DNA from: CBDBCU01 sp965242615
Lineage (GTDB): Bacteria; Chloroflexota; Dehalococcoidia; Lucifugimonadales; UBA3495
Length of the DNA: 64,000 bases
Assembly (NCBI GenBank): GCA_965242615.1
Contig: CBDESR010000004.1
Location: 744,001-808,000, forward strand
Direction: 5' to 3'
In this document: in pieces, positions 25,901-34,292 of the stretch
How the letters are laid out: each line of letters starts with the position of its first letter
How positions within the stretch are numbered: the stretch's first letter is position 1
Notes under the pieces: model-generated
Databases searched by the model: none
What the model saw: only the letters and a program-made list of their open reading frames with translations
Told to the model about the DNA's origin: nothing
Position numbers and translations under genes: made by a program

Positions 25901-26890
25901 ATGCCCGACTCCAAACCCTACTCCCTACTGGTAATTCCCGACGACGAACCGCCGGTACTGGCTGGTACGGCCCTTGAAACCCGCGCCCGCGCCTTGGCTG
26001 ACCGGGTGGAATGGCACACTACCCGCCCGGCAAACCAGCAGGACACCATCGACCGCATCAAAGCCGCTGATGCGGTCATCAACATCCGCTCGGCGGTGCC
26101 TTTCCCCCGCTTGGTACTGGCCGCTTGCCCCAACCTTAAACTGCTATCCGTCTGGGGTACCGGCGTTGACCACGTGGACTTGACCACCGCCGCTGAACTG
26201 GGCATCACCGTGGCCAACACCCCCGGCTACGGCGCGCCCTATGTATCCGAACACGCTTTAGCCCTGGCCCTGGCTGTCTCCCGCAAAATCGTCCAGAACG
26301 ACCGCCGCATTCGCGCCGGCGGCTGGACCGAAGGTTTCATCGACGAACTCTACGGCAAAACCCTCGGCATCATTGGCACCGGCGCCATCGGCCAGCGGAT
26401 GATTCAGCTGGGCAAGGGCATCGGAATGCAGGTCATTGCCTGGACCGTCCATCCCAGCCCGGAGCGGGCCGAAGCTTATGGAGTGGACTTTGTGCCGTTG
26501 GAACAGTTGCTGCAACAGTCCGATGTCGTCAGCCTCCACTTGGCCCTGTCCCCGCTGACTGAGGGTTTCCTGGGTCGGGAGCAATTAGCCTTGATGAAAC
26601 CCCCTGCCATCCTGGTCAATGTCGCCCGTGGCGCGGTGGTCGATGAATCTGCCCTTGGTGATGCCCTGCGCGTCGGCCAAATCGCCGGGGCCGGCTTGGA
26701 TGTTTTCACCGCCGAACCCTTGCCGCCGGGGCATCCTTTCACCCAACTGGATAATGTTGTCCTTTCCCCCCACAACGGCAGTATGGCTTACAATGGCACG
26801 ATGCGCGGACTGGAAATGTCTATTGAGAACCTCGAAGCCTTCGCCGCCGGCCGCCCGGTTAATGTGGTGGCGGCCGGCAATCGGGTTTAG
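25901..26890 (+). CDS. D-2-hydroxyacid dehydrogenase family protein
   Basis: 329 residues. Fold and motifs are those of D-isomer-specific 2-hydroxyacid dehydrogenases (phosphoglycerate dehydrogenase-like). NAD-binding GIIGTGAIGQRM is near residue 150. The catalytic Arg is in VNVARGAVVDE, Glu in FTAEPLPPGHP and His in LSPHNGS, so the active site is complete. The substrate loop SVWGTGVDHVDL resembles SerA-like members, but no ACT domain follows, so serine synthesis is not implied. It reduces a 2-oxoacid or oxidises a D-2-hydroxyacid with NAD(P); the substrate is unknown. Confidence 0.9.
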   Translation: MPDSKPYSLLVIPDDEPPVLAGTALETRARALADRVEWHTTRPANQQDTIDRIKAADAVINIRSAVPFPRLVLAACPNLKLLSVWGTGVDHVDLTTAAELGITVANTPGYGAPYVSEHALALALAVSRKIVQNDRRIRAGGWTEGFIDELYGKTLGIIGTGAIGQRMIQLGKGIGMQVIAWTVHPSPERAEAYGVDFVPLEQLLQQSDVVSLHLALSPLTEGFLGREQLALMKPPAILVNVARGAVVDESALGDALRVGQIAGAGLDVFTAEPLPPGHPFTQLDNVVLSPHNGSMAYNGTMRGLEMSIENLEAFAAGRPVNVVAAGNRV

Positions 26891-26937
26891 GCAATGGCGG
26901 CTTCGGGATTAAGCCGGCCCAAGCCCGCCGGGCGGCT

Positions 26938-27795
26938 TTGCTTCTGTCTATTCTGTTACTGGCGGTGGCGGCGGTGGGATTGATCGACTTTCTGCACCGG
27001 CAACTGGTGTTCTTTCCCGACCCGGTGGTGGCCCACACCCCGGCGGCCGCCGGCTTGCCCTTTCAAGAAGTTCATTTCAGCGCCGCCGATGGCGTTAAAT
27101 TGCACGGCTGGTTTATCCCGGCCCCGGCGGCTGTTCCGGCCGCCGACCCGCCTAATCAGCCTGCCGCCGCCAACCTGACCATTCTCTGGTTCCACGGCAA
27201 CGCCGGCAACATCGGCTACCAGGTGGATGATATAGTTGCCTTGCGCCAGTGGACGCAAGCCAACATTTTCATCTTTGACTATCGCGGCTATGGCAACAGC
27301 GGCGGCCGCCCCTCGGAACAAGGCATCTATCGGGACGCCCAGGCCGCTTGGCGTTACCTGCTGACCCGCTCCGATGTGGACCCGCAGCGCATCATCCTGT
27401 ACGGCCGTTCCCTCGGTACCGCCGCCGCCGTGGAACTGGCTACCGCCGCGCTGGACGGCCCGCCGCCCTACGCCCTTATTCTCTATTCTCCCTTGACCAG
27501 CCTGGGCGCGATGGCACGCGCTATCCATCCTCGACTGCCGCTCCATTTATTGGCAGGCGGTCAATTCAACTCCCTATCCCGTATCGGCCGCGTCCCTTGC
27601 CCCATCCTGATTATCCACAGCGCGGATGATGAAATCATCCCGGTGGAGCAAGGCCGCCAACTTTTTGCCGCCGCCCCGGAGCCTAAACAATTCCTTTATC
27701 CGGACGCTTCCGGCCATAACGATGTGCTGGACTTGACCGACCGGACATTGGGAGACGGCTTGGTCAATTTCCTGAACCGACTGCCGGGGAATTGA
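26938..27795 (+). CDS. Alpha/beta hydrolase, BEM46/ABHD-like, membrane-anchored
   Basis: 285 residues from a TTG codon at 26938. The frame is open further upstream without an ATG, so the start is uncertain. A hydrophobic N-terminal helix (LLSILLLAVAAVGLIDFL) anchors it, followed by QLVFFPDP, typical of this family. The nucleophile is Ser in YGRSLGTAAA, the acid is Asp in HSADDEIIP and the base His in ASGHNDVL; oxyanion residues are in WFHGNAGN. Serine esterase or thioesterase activity is expected, with unknown substrate. It follows the 2-hydroxyacid dehydrogenase gene by 47 bp. Confidence 0.87.
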   Translation: MLLSILLLAVAAVGLIDFLHRQLVFFPDPVVAHTPAAAGLPFQEVHFSAADGVKLHGWFIPAPAAVPAADPPNQPAAANLTILWFHGNAGNIGYQVDDIVALRQWTQANIFIFDYRGYGNSGGRPSEQGIYRDAQAAWRYLLTRSDVDPQRIILYGRSLGTAAAVELATAALDGPPPYALILYSPLTSLGAMARAIHPRLPLHLLAGGQFNSLSRIGRVPCPILIIHSADDEIIPVEQGRQLFAAAPEPKQFLYPDASGHNDVLDLTDRTLGDGLVNFLNRLPGN

Positions 27796-27860
27796 CATAC
27801 CGCCCCAACCGGTCTATCCTGACTCTATACCCCGAAACTTGAAGCGTTGCGAGGTGTGAA

Positions 27861-28139
27861 ATGGCGACCGAGCGGAAACTGGAACTGGAAATTCTTTACT
27901 GCCAGGATTGAGGGCACGCCCTCCGCGCCGCCTGGATGGCCGGCGAAGCCTTGAGCCGGGTTGGCGACCATATCGCCGCCTTTAAGCTCACCCCGGGGCC
28001 GCACGGCAAGTTCGATGTCATCATCGACGGCGACATCGTTGCCGAACACCGCCACGAACCCAACGCCCACATTTTCCCGGATTTGCAGGACTTGATGCGG
28101 GCCATCGCTGACCGCACCGGCCTGCCGGTAGCCCACTAA
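27861..28139 (+). CDS. Probable selenoprotein, SelW/Rdx-type thioredoxin-fold protein (in-frame TGA at codon 17)
   Basis: 92 residues if TGA at 27909-27911 is read as selenocysteine. GAGGTGTGAA precedes ATG 27861. Codons 10-22 read EILYCQDUGHALR: Cys14 and Sec17 form the CxxU redox motif where Rdx (SelW/SelT-like) proteins have CxxU or CxxC, and the following RAAWMAGE helix and KFDVIIDGDIVAEHR strands match bacterial Rdx proteins of the YCxxCxxLRAAWMAQE type. The full family length is recovered only by reading through. A GC hairpin at 27926-27945 begins 15 nt after the UGA, a fitting place for a bacterial SECIS. No selA, selB, selD or selC lies in the window. A Cys-to-opal pseudogene is the alternative. 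A terminator follows at 28188. Confidence 0.78.
27926..27945 (+). promoter_or_regulatory. Candidate bacterial SECIS hairpin
   Basis: CGCCGCC, loop TGGAT, GG-C-CGGCG (one bulged C), beginning 15 nt after the in-frame TGA of the SelW-like gene. Position and a G-containing loop fit bacterial SECIS elements; the region is GC-rich, so a hairpin here is not surprising by itself. Confidence 0.4.
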
Positions 28140-28187
28140 CCCCGGGCCGCCGCCGGTTTCGGCGGCGGGCGACCGGAAAAACAACCG

Positions 28188-28215
28188 GGGCGGGTGATGC
28201 AACCCGCCCTTTAAT
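28188..28215 (+). terminator. Intrinsic terminator after the SelW-like gene
   Basis: GGGCGGGT, loop GATGCA, ACCCGCCC, then TTTAAT. The 8-bp GC stem plus T run lies just before the convergent end of the DUF503 gene. A second hairpin of GCC/GGC repeats is at 28147-28168. Confidence 0.75.
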
Positions 28216-28220
28216 CTTGC

Positions 28221-28514
28221 CTAAACCCCGGAAATAACCTCCACCGTCCACGCCATCAGTTCCAAATCCGGGCGGATTTCCGCTACAAAATCCGCCGCTT
28301 CGTCCGTCATCTCCCGGGCGTGGGCGGCGTCATTGCTGACCACGCAGACCAGCAGGGTCAAAACCTGCCAGCGGTCATCCTCACTCGCCTCGGCCACCGC
28401 TACATTAAACTTGTTGCGGAGCCGCGCCGTCAGGGAACGGGCTACCTGCCGCCGGTCTTTCAAGCTGTGCGCTTCCGGCAAATGCAAGGTCAAACGACCG
28501 GCGGCGATGTGCAT
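28221..28514 (-). CDS. DUF503 family protein (YlxP-like)
   Basis: 97 residues, the usual family size. Hallmarks are LPEAHSLKDRRQVARSLTARLRNKFNVAVAE, then the DRWQ block and VVSNDAAHAREM. Members are small alpha/beta proteins often found near ribosome-maturation genes (rbfA, truB), though not here. Function is not established. AAGGAAAC lies before the ATG. Confidence 0.88.
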   Translation of the reverse strand: MHIAAGRLTLHLPEAHSLKDRRQVARSLTARLRNKFNVAVAEASEDDRWQVLTLLVCVVSNDAAHAREMTDEAADFVAEIRPDLELMAWTVEVISGV

Positions 28515-28556
28515 GGTCGGTTTCCTTAATGGAATTGGGGCGGCGGACTATCGCCC

Positions 28557-29267
28557 TTAACCGTCCCCGGTGGATTTGTCTTGGTCAGCCAACAACTTGA
28601 TGCAATCCCAAGACAGGATGTTGGCTTCCTTGAGCCAGTGTTGGTTGACCATAAACTTGACCTGTGCAGTGTTAAGAACACTGCCGAGTTTGTCCTTATC
28701 CGCTACGATGAAAGGAACTACCCGCTGGGTACTGCCAATGTGGTGAATCAAAAGTTCTGCCGCCACATACTGGCGGATAAGCTGATGAACAAGGACGTGA
28801 TGCCCGTCCTTTCCAAAAGGGCTCTCGTGCTTCGCTTCCCCGATGAAAAGGTACTTCGGGTTTTCCAGCACAATGTCAGTTTCGGTGTACCGGAGGTTGT
28901 TAAAAAATTTCTCCCGGTCGGCACTGGCCGGCCGATAGTTCCACTCCTGAGGCAACTCGAGGTTAGGGAACTTTTCAACCTCTTGACGCAGATCTGAAAA
29001 CCGGCAGTTATAAAGGCTGGCAAATCCAGCCATGACCTCTGCCTGTTCTCCCTTGCCCATCTTTGTCCAGCCGTCCTTGTCCATCTGGTCCCGAACGCCC
29101 CGCCAGAACAGTTCAATCTGAACATCGCCCTCGCCCAACTCGCCGCCCAGCGGCTCCAGTAGCCGCCCAGCAAGATCTCGGCGGGCAACAGGGTTCTCAA
29201 AGAACGGCGCAAAAGCCTTGGCCGTCTGCCAGTTCTCCGTCCGATTCTCAATTCCCAAAATACCCAT
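28557..29267 (-). CDS. Orphan PD-(D/E)xK nuclease-like protein
   Basis: 236 residues, family not recognised. The central block TETDIVLENPKYLFIGEAKHES places Asp131, Glu144 and Lys146 in the D-x12-E-x-K pattern of PD-(D/E)xK nucleases, followed by FGKDGHHVLVHQLIRQY. Such cores are found in restriction and repair enzymes. The C-terminal region carries a conserved-looking WLKEANILSWDCIKLL stretch. AAGGAGGTAAGACA before the ATG is a near-ideal ribosome-binding site. No methyltransferase is adjacent. A defence nuclease is inferred, not shown. Confidence 0.6.
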   Translation of the reverse strand: MGILGIENRTENWQTAKAFAPFFENPVARRDLAGRLLEPLGGELGEGDVQIELFWRGVRDQMDKDGWTKMGKGEQAEVMAGFASLYNCRFSDLRQEVEKFPNLELPQEWNYRPASADREKFFNNLRYTETDIVLENPKYLFIGEAKHESPFGKDGHHVLVHQLIRQYVAAELLIHHIGSTQRVVPFIVADKDKLGSVLNTAQVKFMVNQHWLKEANILSWDCIKLLADQDKSTGDG

Positions 29268-29311
29268 TGTCTTACCTCCTTACGACTCTGATTTAGCCGT
29301 TTCTAACTGCC

Positions 29312-30394
29312 CTACGCCCCCGCTACTACCCGCGCACACAGTTCCGCGCCTTGCAGTACTTCCGGGATGATTGCCGTTTCCGTCGTGGTGTGGAAGGAGC
29401 GGACGCCGATGCCGACCGGCAGGGCGGCGATGCCGTTGGCAAAGAATACATTGGCGTCGGAGCCGCCGCCGCTGCCGGCTAATATCGGTTCCAGTCCCAT
29501 AGTGGTCAGGGCGCGGGTCAACAGATTCACCGTGGGATGGTCGGCGTCCACGCTATAGGATTGGTAGCTGCTGGCAATATCCAGGGAGAGATGGGCGTCC
29601 GGGTACATTGCGCCGATTGCGGCAAAGACCTGATGAAATTGGGCAGTATAGGCGTCCAGTTTTTGCGGGTCGCGGCTGCGGATTTCGCCGTCGAGAAAGG
29701 CGCGCTCCGGGATGATGTTGCGTTTCAGGCCGCCCTCCAGATAGCCGATGTTGGCGGTAGTTTCGGCGTCAAGGCGGCCCAAGGGCAGGCGGGTCAGGAG
29801 GTGGCCGGCAATAACCAGGGCGGAGATGCCTTTTTCCGGTTCCAAGCCGGCGTGGGCAGCCCGGCCGGTGATGTCGGCTTTGACGATGTTTTGGGCCGGA
29901 GCGGCCACGGTAAGACGGTTGGGCGGGCCTTCGCCGTCAAAGACGAGGCCCATTTTGGCGGTAAGGCGGGCAAAATCCAGGTGATGCGCGCCCACCAAGC
30001 CGCCCTCCTCGGCCCGGGTAAAGATTACTTCGACGGGACGGTGGGCGGCGCCCTGCTCCCGGAGGGCGGTCAGGGCTTCGAGGATGATGGCGACGCCGGC
30101 TTTGCAGTCGCCGCCGAGGATGGTAGAGCCGTCGGAGCGCAGGGTGTCGCCGTCCAGTTGGGGGCGGATGCCGCGCCCCGGCTCCACGGTGTCGAGGTGC
30201 GCCGACAGGATGACCGGCTCTCCCGTTCCGTCCCACTGGGCGATAACATTGCCAAAGGCGTCGGATTCCACCCGGAAGCCCAAGGCTTTGAGCCGGGCAG
30301 TAACTGCCCGGGCCATTTCATCCTCTTGCCCGGTGGGGCTGTCGATGCGGATCAGGTCGGTCAAAGTTTGCAGCAGTCGTTCCCGGTCAGCCAT
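29312..30394 (-). CDS. M20 family metallopeptidase (peptidase T / carboxypeptidase-like)
   Basis: 360 residues from ATG 30394, preceded by AGGAGGGCGGTT; frames extending further upstream lack this site and run over the promoter. Metal-binding residues are in SAHLDTVEPG, GGDCKAG and TRAEEGGLVGAHH, with a later His in the C-terminal domain (GIGVRSFHTTTE). The dimerisation domain is present (AAHAGLEPEKGISAL). PepT-like aminopeptidase activity on small peptides is likely. Its -10, TGTTATAAT, is the complement of 30431-30436, so unlike the GT genes this one has a ~35-nt leader. Confidence 0.9.
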   Translation of the reverse strand: MADRERLLQTLTDLIRIDSPTGQEDEMARAVTARLKALGFRVESDAFGNVIAQWDGTGEPVILSAHLDTVEPGRGIRPQLDGDTLRSDGSTILGGDCKAGVAIILEALTALREQGAAHRPVEVIFTRAEEGGLVGAHHLDFARLTAKMGLVFDGEGPPNRLTVAAPAQNIVKADITGRAAHAGLEPEKGISALVIAGHLLTRLPLGRLDAETTANIGYLEGGLKRNIIPERAFLDGEIRSRDPQKLDAYTAQFHQVFAAIGAMYPDAHLSLDIASSYQSYSVDADHPTVNLLTRALTTMGLEPILAGSGGGSDANVFFANGIAALPVGIGVRSFHTTTETAIIPEVLQGAELCARVVAGA

Positions 30395-30515
30395 AACCGC
30401 CCTCCTTTTTTGCCGGGTTTGTTGCCAAGTATTATAACACCGGCGGCCGGCCGCTGCTGAAAAAAGCCCGGGAATGGTGTATAGTGGAGCCAATTGAACG
30501 GGGGAAAGACGCAGG

Positions 30516-30761
30516 ATGCAGTTGACGGTCAGGTTTTTTGCCTTGTACCGGGAACGGGCCGGGCGCAGCGCGGCGACGGTGGAGACGCCGGCCGGGGCTA
30601 CGGTAGCCGATTTGGTAGGACTGATCCGGCAGCAGTTTCCGCGACTGGCGCCGCCGGAAGCGCAAATAGTGGTGGCGGTGAACGAGGAATACGCTGAACC
30701 GGATACCGCGCTGCATCCGGGGGATGAAATCTGCTTGATACCCCCGGTCAGCGGGGGTTAG
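30516..30761 (+). CDS. moaD: Molybdopterin synthase sulfur-carrier subunit
   Basis: 81 residues, beta-grasp fold. It ends in the obligatory Gly-Gly (PPVSGG) that is thiocarboxylated by MoeB and donates sulfur to precursor Z. VRFFALYRERAG at the N-terminus is a family hallmark. It is followed by moaE, the catalytic partner. TATAGT lies upstream near 30479, and the ribosome-binding site is weak (CAGG). Confidence 0.93.
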   Translation: MQLTVRFFALYRERAGRSAATVETPAGATVADLVGLIRQQFPRLAPPEAQIVVAVNEEYAEPDTALHPGDEICLIPPVSGG

Positions 30762-30830
30762 CCGGCAATCCCGGCAAATCCATTCCAAATACGCTTGCCG
30801 CGGAGGGCGGCAGGGGAGAGCAGCGAGGCA

Positions 30831-31298
30831 ATGCAGGGGATGATTGAAATTACCCGCCAACCCTTGAACCCGGAGGAAGTTACCGACTTGGTGCGGCAGG
30901 ATTACAACGGGGCGGTGGTGACTTTCTTGGGTACGACCCGGGATTTTTCCGAGGGCAAGGCGGTGGTTCATCTGGAATATGAAGCCTACGAAAGTATGGC
31001 GGTTAAGAAACTGGAGGAGATACGCCAGGAACTGCGGGCGGAGTTTGGCGTGGCGGATGTTGCCATTGCCCACCGCATCGGGCCGGTGGACATTGGGCAA
31101 ATCAGCCTGGTGGTGGCGGTGGCGTCGCCGCATCGCAAGGAGGCGTTTCTGGCCTGCCACGAGGCGGTGAACCGCCTGAAGGAAATCGTACCCATCTGGA
31201 AAAAAGAGGTCTTTGCCGACGGGGCCCATTGGGTTGCTTGCGCTGACCATGAGTTTGCTCCGGGGGCGGGCGTTTCGGCGGCGGCTAGTGATGACTAG
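30831..31298 (+). CDS. moaE: Molybdopterin synthase catalytic subunit
   Basis: 155 residues from ATG 30831 (MQGMIEITRQPL); ATG 30840 is an equally plausible start, and an upstream start at 30795 is less likely. Hallmarks: GAVVTFLGTTRDFSEGK, LEYEAYESMA, HRIGPVDIGQISLVVAVASPHRKEAF and the active-site Lys in IWKKEVFADG. With MoaD it converts cyclic pyranopterin monophosphate to molybdopterin. The C-terminus has a short Ala/Ser-rich tail. No other moa or mod gene is in the window. Confidence 0.94.
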   Translation: MQGMIEITRQPLNPEEVTDLVRQDYNGAVVTFLGTTRDFSEGKAVVHLEYEAYESMAVKKLEEIRQELRAEFGVADVAIAHRIGPVDIGQISLVVAVASPHRKEAFLACHEAVNRLKEIVPIWKKEVFADGAHWVACADHEFAPGAGVSAAASDD

Positions 31299-31361
31299 GG
31301 GCGGCGGTTAGGCATTCCTGCCGGCAGATTGGTTAAGGTCGCGGCATAGCGGGAGTTGGCA

Positions 31362-31811
31362 ATGGAAAGGAACTTTGGGGAAACGGTGGCAGTCTCGGAG
31401 CGGCCGGCGGCGGAATTGCCGCGGTGCATTCTGCCCGGAACTACCGTAGGAGGGGAAGGGGGAACTTTCAGCGTTGATTTCGTGCTGTGGAACGCGGACA
31501 AAACGGTGTCCCATTCCCTGAACGGACTGGTGGATACGGGGGCGTCTTACACGCTGGTTCCGGGGTCGATTTTGGATGAGTTGGGGGTAGTGCGGGAGCA
31601 GACCAAGACCTTTAAGCTGGCCGACGGTTCCCGGCGGAGTTATGACTTGGGGATGGTACGGATGGACTTGGAAGGCGATAGCGGACGGGTTCATGTGGTC
31701 TTTGGCCCGGAGGATGCCGGGGTATTGGTGGGGGCTTTGGCGCTGGAAGTATTTGCCTTGGCCGCCGATGCCAAGTACCGCCGGCTGATACCGGCCGAAT
31801 TGACTCTGTAG
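31362..31811 (+). CDS. Retropepsin-like aspartic protease domain protein (clan AA)
   Basis: 149 residues from ATG 31362, which has GGGAG upstream. The motif LVDTGASYTLVPGSILDELGV contains the D-T-G-A catalytic triplet of retropepsin-like proteases, with hydrophobic strands on both sides and a later DAGVLVGALALE that resembles the second family block (xxxILGxxxL). Single-lobe members act as homodimers. The bacterial substrates are mostly unknown; some members are plain binding domains. It is cytosolic as far as the sequence shows. Confidence 0.82.
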   Translation: MERNFGETVAVSERPAAELPRCILPGTTVGGEGGTFSVDFVLWNADKTVSHSLNGLVDTGASYTLVPGSILDELGVVREQTKTFKLADGSRRSYDLGMVRMDLEGDSGRVHVVFGPEDAGVLVGALALEVFALAADAKYRRLIPAELTL

Positions 31812-31861
31812 GAAGGGGTTTTCGGGAGGGGGCGGGCCGGGGAACGCCGCCCGCTCTATGC

Positions 31862-31867
31862 TATAAT
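31862..31867 (+). promoter_or_regulatory. Extended -10 of a leaderless promoter (GT paralogue D)
   Basis: TGCTATAAT with 9 nt before ATG 31877; no Shine-Dalgarno sequence. Confidence 0.7.
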
Positions 31868-31876
31868 CCCGCTCTG

Positions 31877-34216
31877 ATGACTGCGCCGACGCTCCGACTA
31901 TCCTCGGGTTTTCCCTCTTTCCGGCGGCGGACGGCGGATTTTCTGACTGTCCACGGCGCCGTTATAGTGTGCGCCCTCTTTCTGCTGACCGCCCTGGCCA
32001 TTATTGACGACTATGGCATTGGGATAGATACCCCCGTCCACTACAAAACGGCTAAATATACCCTGGACTATGCGCTGGGGAAAGATGACGCCCTGCTTAC
32101 TGACTGGGATCGGTTTTACGGAGTGGCTTTTGAGTTGCCGCTGCTGCTGGTCGAGCGCGCCTTGGGGCTGGAGGATACGCGCAATATCCACCTGACTCGC
32201 CACTTTCTAATCCATCTGTTCTTTGTCCTGTCCGCTTTCTGTTGCTACCGGCTGACTTGGAGCCTGTTCCACAGCCGGCTGCTGGCAATGCTGGCAATGC
32301 TGCTCTTTCTGCTGCACCCCCGGCTCTATGCCCACTCCTTCTTTAACGCCAAAGATTTGCCGCTGCTCAGTATGTTTATGATTGCCCTGTACCTGTTGGA
32401 GCGGGCTTTTCGCCGGGATACGGCGGCGGCATTTATATTGTGCGGGGTGAGCGCAGGGCTGTTGACCAACATTCGGGTTACGGGGTTGATGCTGTTTCCG
32501 GCGGCGCTGGCAATGCGCGCGCTCGACCTGATTTATGTCCGGGACTGGATGCGGTGGAAATACATCCTGCTGAGCGGTGGCGGCTTTGCCCTGACCGCTA
32601 TCCTGGTCTTGTATGCTACTTGGCCCTGGCTGTGGGGCGACCCGGCGGGGCGTTTTCTGGCGGCTTGGGAACAAATGGCTCGCTTTCCCTTCCCGCTAAC
32701 CTTCCTTTTCCGGGGAGAGACCATACTATCCACGGCGATGCCGCCGGACTACATCCCCACTTGGTTTGCCATCACTGCGCCGCCGTCCATCCTGCTGCTG
32801 GGATTAGTGGGAATAGCGGCGGTAATCGGCGGCGGCTTGGCCCGCCCCGGGGCGGTTTTCCGCAATACCCAGCTGCGCTTCGCTTTCCTGCTGCTGGCCG
32901 CTTTTGGCCTGCCGATAGTGGCGGTGATATTGCTGAATTCGACCCTCTACAATGGCTGGCGGCAGCTGTATTTTCTATATGCGCCTTTCGGCTTGTTGGC
33001 GGTGTTGGGCTGCCGCTGGCTGGTTACGGCTTTTGCCAATCCGCGTTGGCGGGCCGGGGTCTATGGATTGGTCGGCTTCGGCATCGTTCTGACCATCTTG
33101 CAGATGATACAGATTCACCCCAATCAGCAGGTTTATTTTAACTTTCTGGTCAATCGGACTACTCCCGACTATCTGCTGGCGCAGTATGATTTTGATTATT
33201 GGCGGGTTTCGAGCCGTCAGACGCTGGAATACTTGCTGGAACGGCATCCCGATGAAAGGATTTACCTGATTGCCCCCCATTTCTGGCCTTTGGCTGCCGA
33301 GATTCTACCGGCCGCCGACCGGCAGCGGCTGGTATTCAACTCCCGGGAACACGATCCGGATTACCAACTGAGCGGCGGGTACCGGGCGCGGGACGTCAAC
33401 ACGGTCTATGACTTGGCGGTTTATGACAGTCCCCTGAACAGCATCCGCGCCCTGGATACGGCCCGGATGGATGCGGCCGCCGCCGATTACTACCGGCAAG
33501 CGTATCAAAGGGCGGCGGCCGGCAAGCCCATCATCCAAGCCGAATATGATGTGTATAGCAACGATGAAGCCTTGACTTTCGTCAGGGAAAACTGCCCGCC
33601 GGGATCCTTGGCCGGGCAGTTCAGCGCAAAGGTTTATTCGACCGTTCCGCCCCAACAAAAGGGGCAACTGCTCAATGCCAGCTCCTTCCGGCACCGGGAA
33701 TCCTGGGGGGTGCGGCTGGGAGATAAATGCCTGGCAATCATTCCTTTGCCGGACTACCCGATTGCCCATATATTAGCCGGCCAGTATCGTCTCGCTACTG
33801 CCGGCCGGCCGACAACCCCGATTTGGCAGGGATTGTACGACCGGGCAACGCCGGGGCTGCGGGCGCGCATCGCCGCCCTGCGGGCAAGCAACCCGCAGCC
33901 GGCGGCCGCCGCTTACTTTGACTTGTACCGGCAGGATAAAACCCTGATCTACTACCGGGAACCTTGCGTCCCAGCCGATTTTCGGGAGCAGTTCTTTCTC
34001 CACTTCATACCGGTCAACTCGGAGGATTTGCCGCCCTTGAGCAGCCGGGGTTTTGAGAACCGGGATTTTACCTTTTTTGAGCGCGGCGTCTATTTCGACG
34101 GCCGCTGTCTGGCCGCTCTGCCTTTGCCGGACTATCCGGTTGCCGCCATCAGGACGGGGCAGTTCGCTGCCGGCCGAGAACAGCTGTGGGTTGCGGAGTT
34201 GGCGGTGGAGCAGTGA
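31877..34216 (+). CDS. GT-C membrane glycosyltransferase with two C-terminal Cys-pair repeats (paralogue D)
   Basis: 779 residues. The membrane domain is closely related to A-C: IIDDYGIGIDTPVHYKTA in the first outer loop, HPRLYAHSFFNAKD and LLTNIRVTGLML in the next blocks, and QVYFNFLVNRTTPDY at the boundary. In D the acidic DE of A-C is DT (GIDTP), a change in the presumed active-site loop. Two repeats follow. The first is divergent (EYDVYS...ENC...GDKC), with an insertion before the second, which is canonical (FDLYRQDKTLIYYREPC...FDGRC...LPDYPVAAIRTGQ). The start is fixed by the leaderless promoter at 31862. Confidence 0.83.
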   Translation: MTAPTLRLSSGFPSFRRRTADFLTVHGAVIVCALFLLTALAIIDDYGIGIDTPVHYKTAKYTLDYALGKDDALLTDWDRFYGVAFELPLLLVERALGLEDTRNIHLTRHFLIHLFFVLSAFCCYRLTWSLFHSRLLAMLAMLLFLLHPRLYAHSFFNAKDLPLLSMFMIALYLLERAFRRDTAAAFILCGVSAGLLTNIRVTGLMLFPAALAMRALDLIYVRDWMRWKYILLSGGGFALTAILVLYATWPWLWGDPAGRFLAAWEQMARFPFPLTFLFRGETILSTAMPPDYIPTWFAITAPPSILLLGLVGIAAVIGGGLARPGAVFRNTQLRFAFLLLAAFGLPIVAVILLNSTLYNGWRQLYFLYAPFGLLAVLGCRWLVTAFANPRWRAGVYGLVGFGIVLTILQMIQIHPNQQVYFNFLVNRTTPDYLLAQYDFDYWRVSSRQTLEYLLERHPDERIYLIAPHFWPLAAEILPAADRQRLVFNSREHDPDYQLSGGYRARDVNTVYDLAVYDSPLNSIRALDTARMDAAAADYYRQAYQRAAAGKPIIQAEYDVYSNDEALTFVRENCPPGSLAGQFSAKVYSTVPPQQKGQLLNASSFRHRESWGVRLGDKCLAIIPLPDYPIAHILAGQYRLATAGRPTTPIWQGLYDRATPGLRARIAALRASNPQPAAAAYFDLYRQDKTLIYYREPCVPADFREQFFLHFIPVNSEDLPPLSSRGFENRDFTFFERGVYFDGRCLAALPLPDYPVAAIRTGQFAAGREQLWVAELAVEQ

Positions 34217-34279
34217 GACGGGTTTTGCCTCGAGACACTACTATTATCTGCCCGGCCGGGTTGCCCTCCGGTCATAGCG

Positions 34280-34285
34280 TATAAT
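34280..34285 (+). promoter_or_regulatory. -10 of the leaderless rsmI promoter
   Basis: TATAAT with 7 nt before ATG 34293. A housekeeping gene uses the same architecture as the GT paralogues. Confidence 0.7.
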
Positions 34286-34292
34286 CCCCGCT

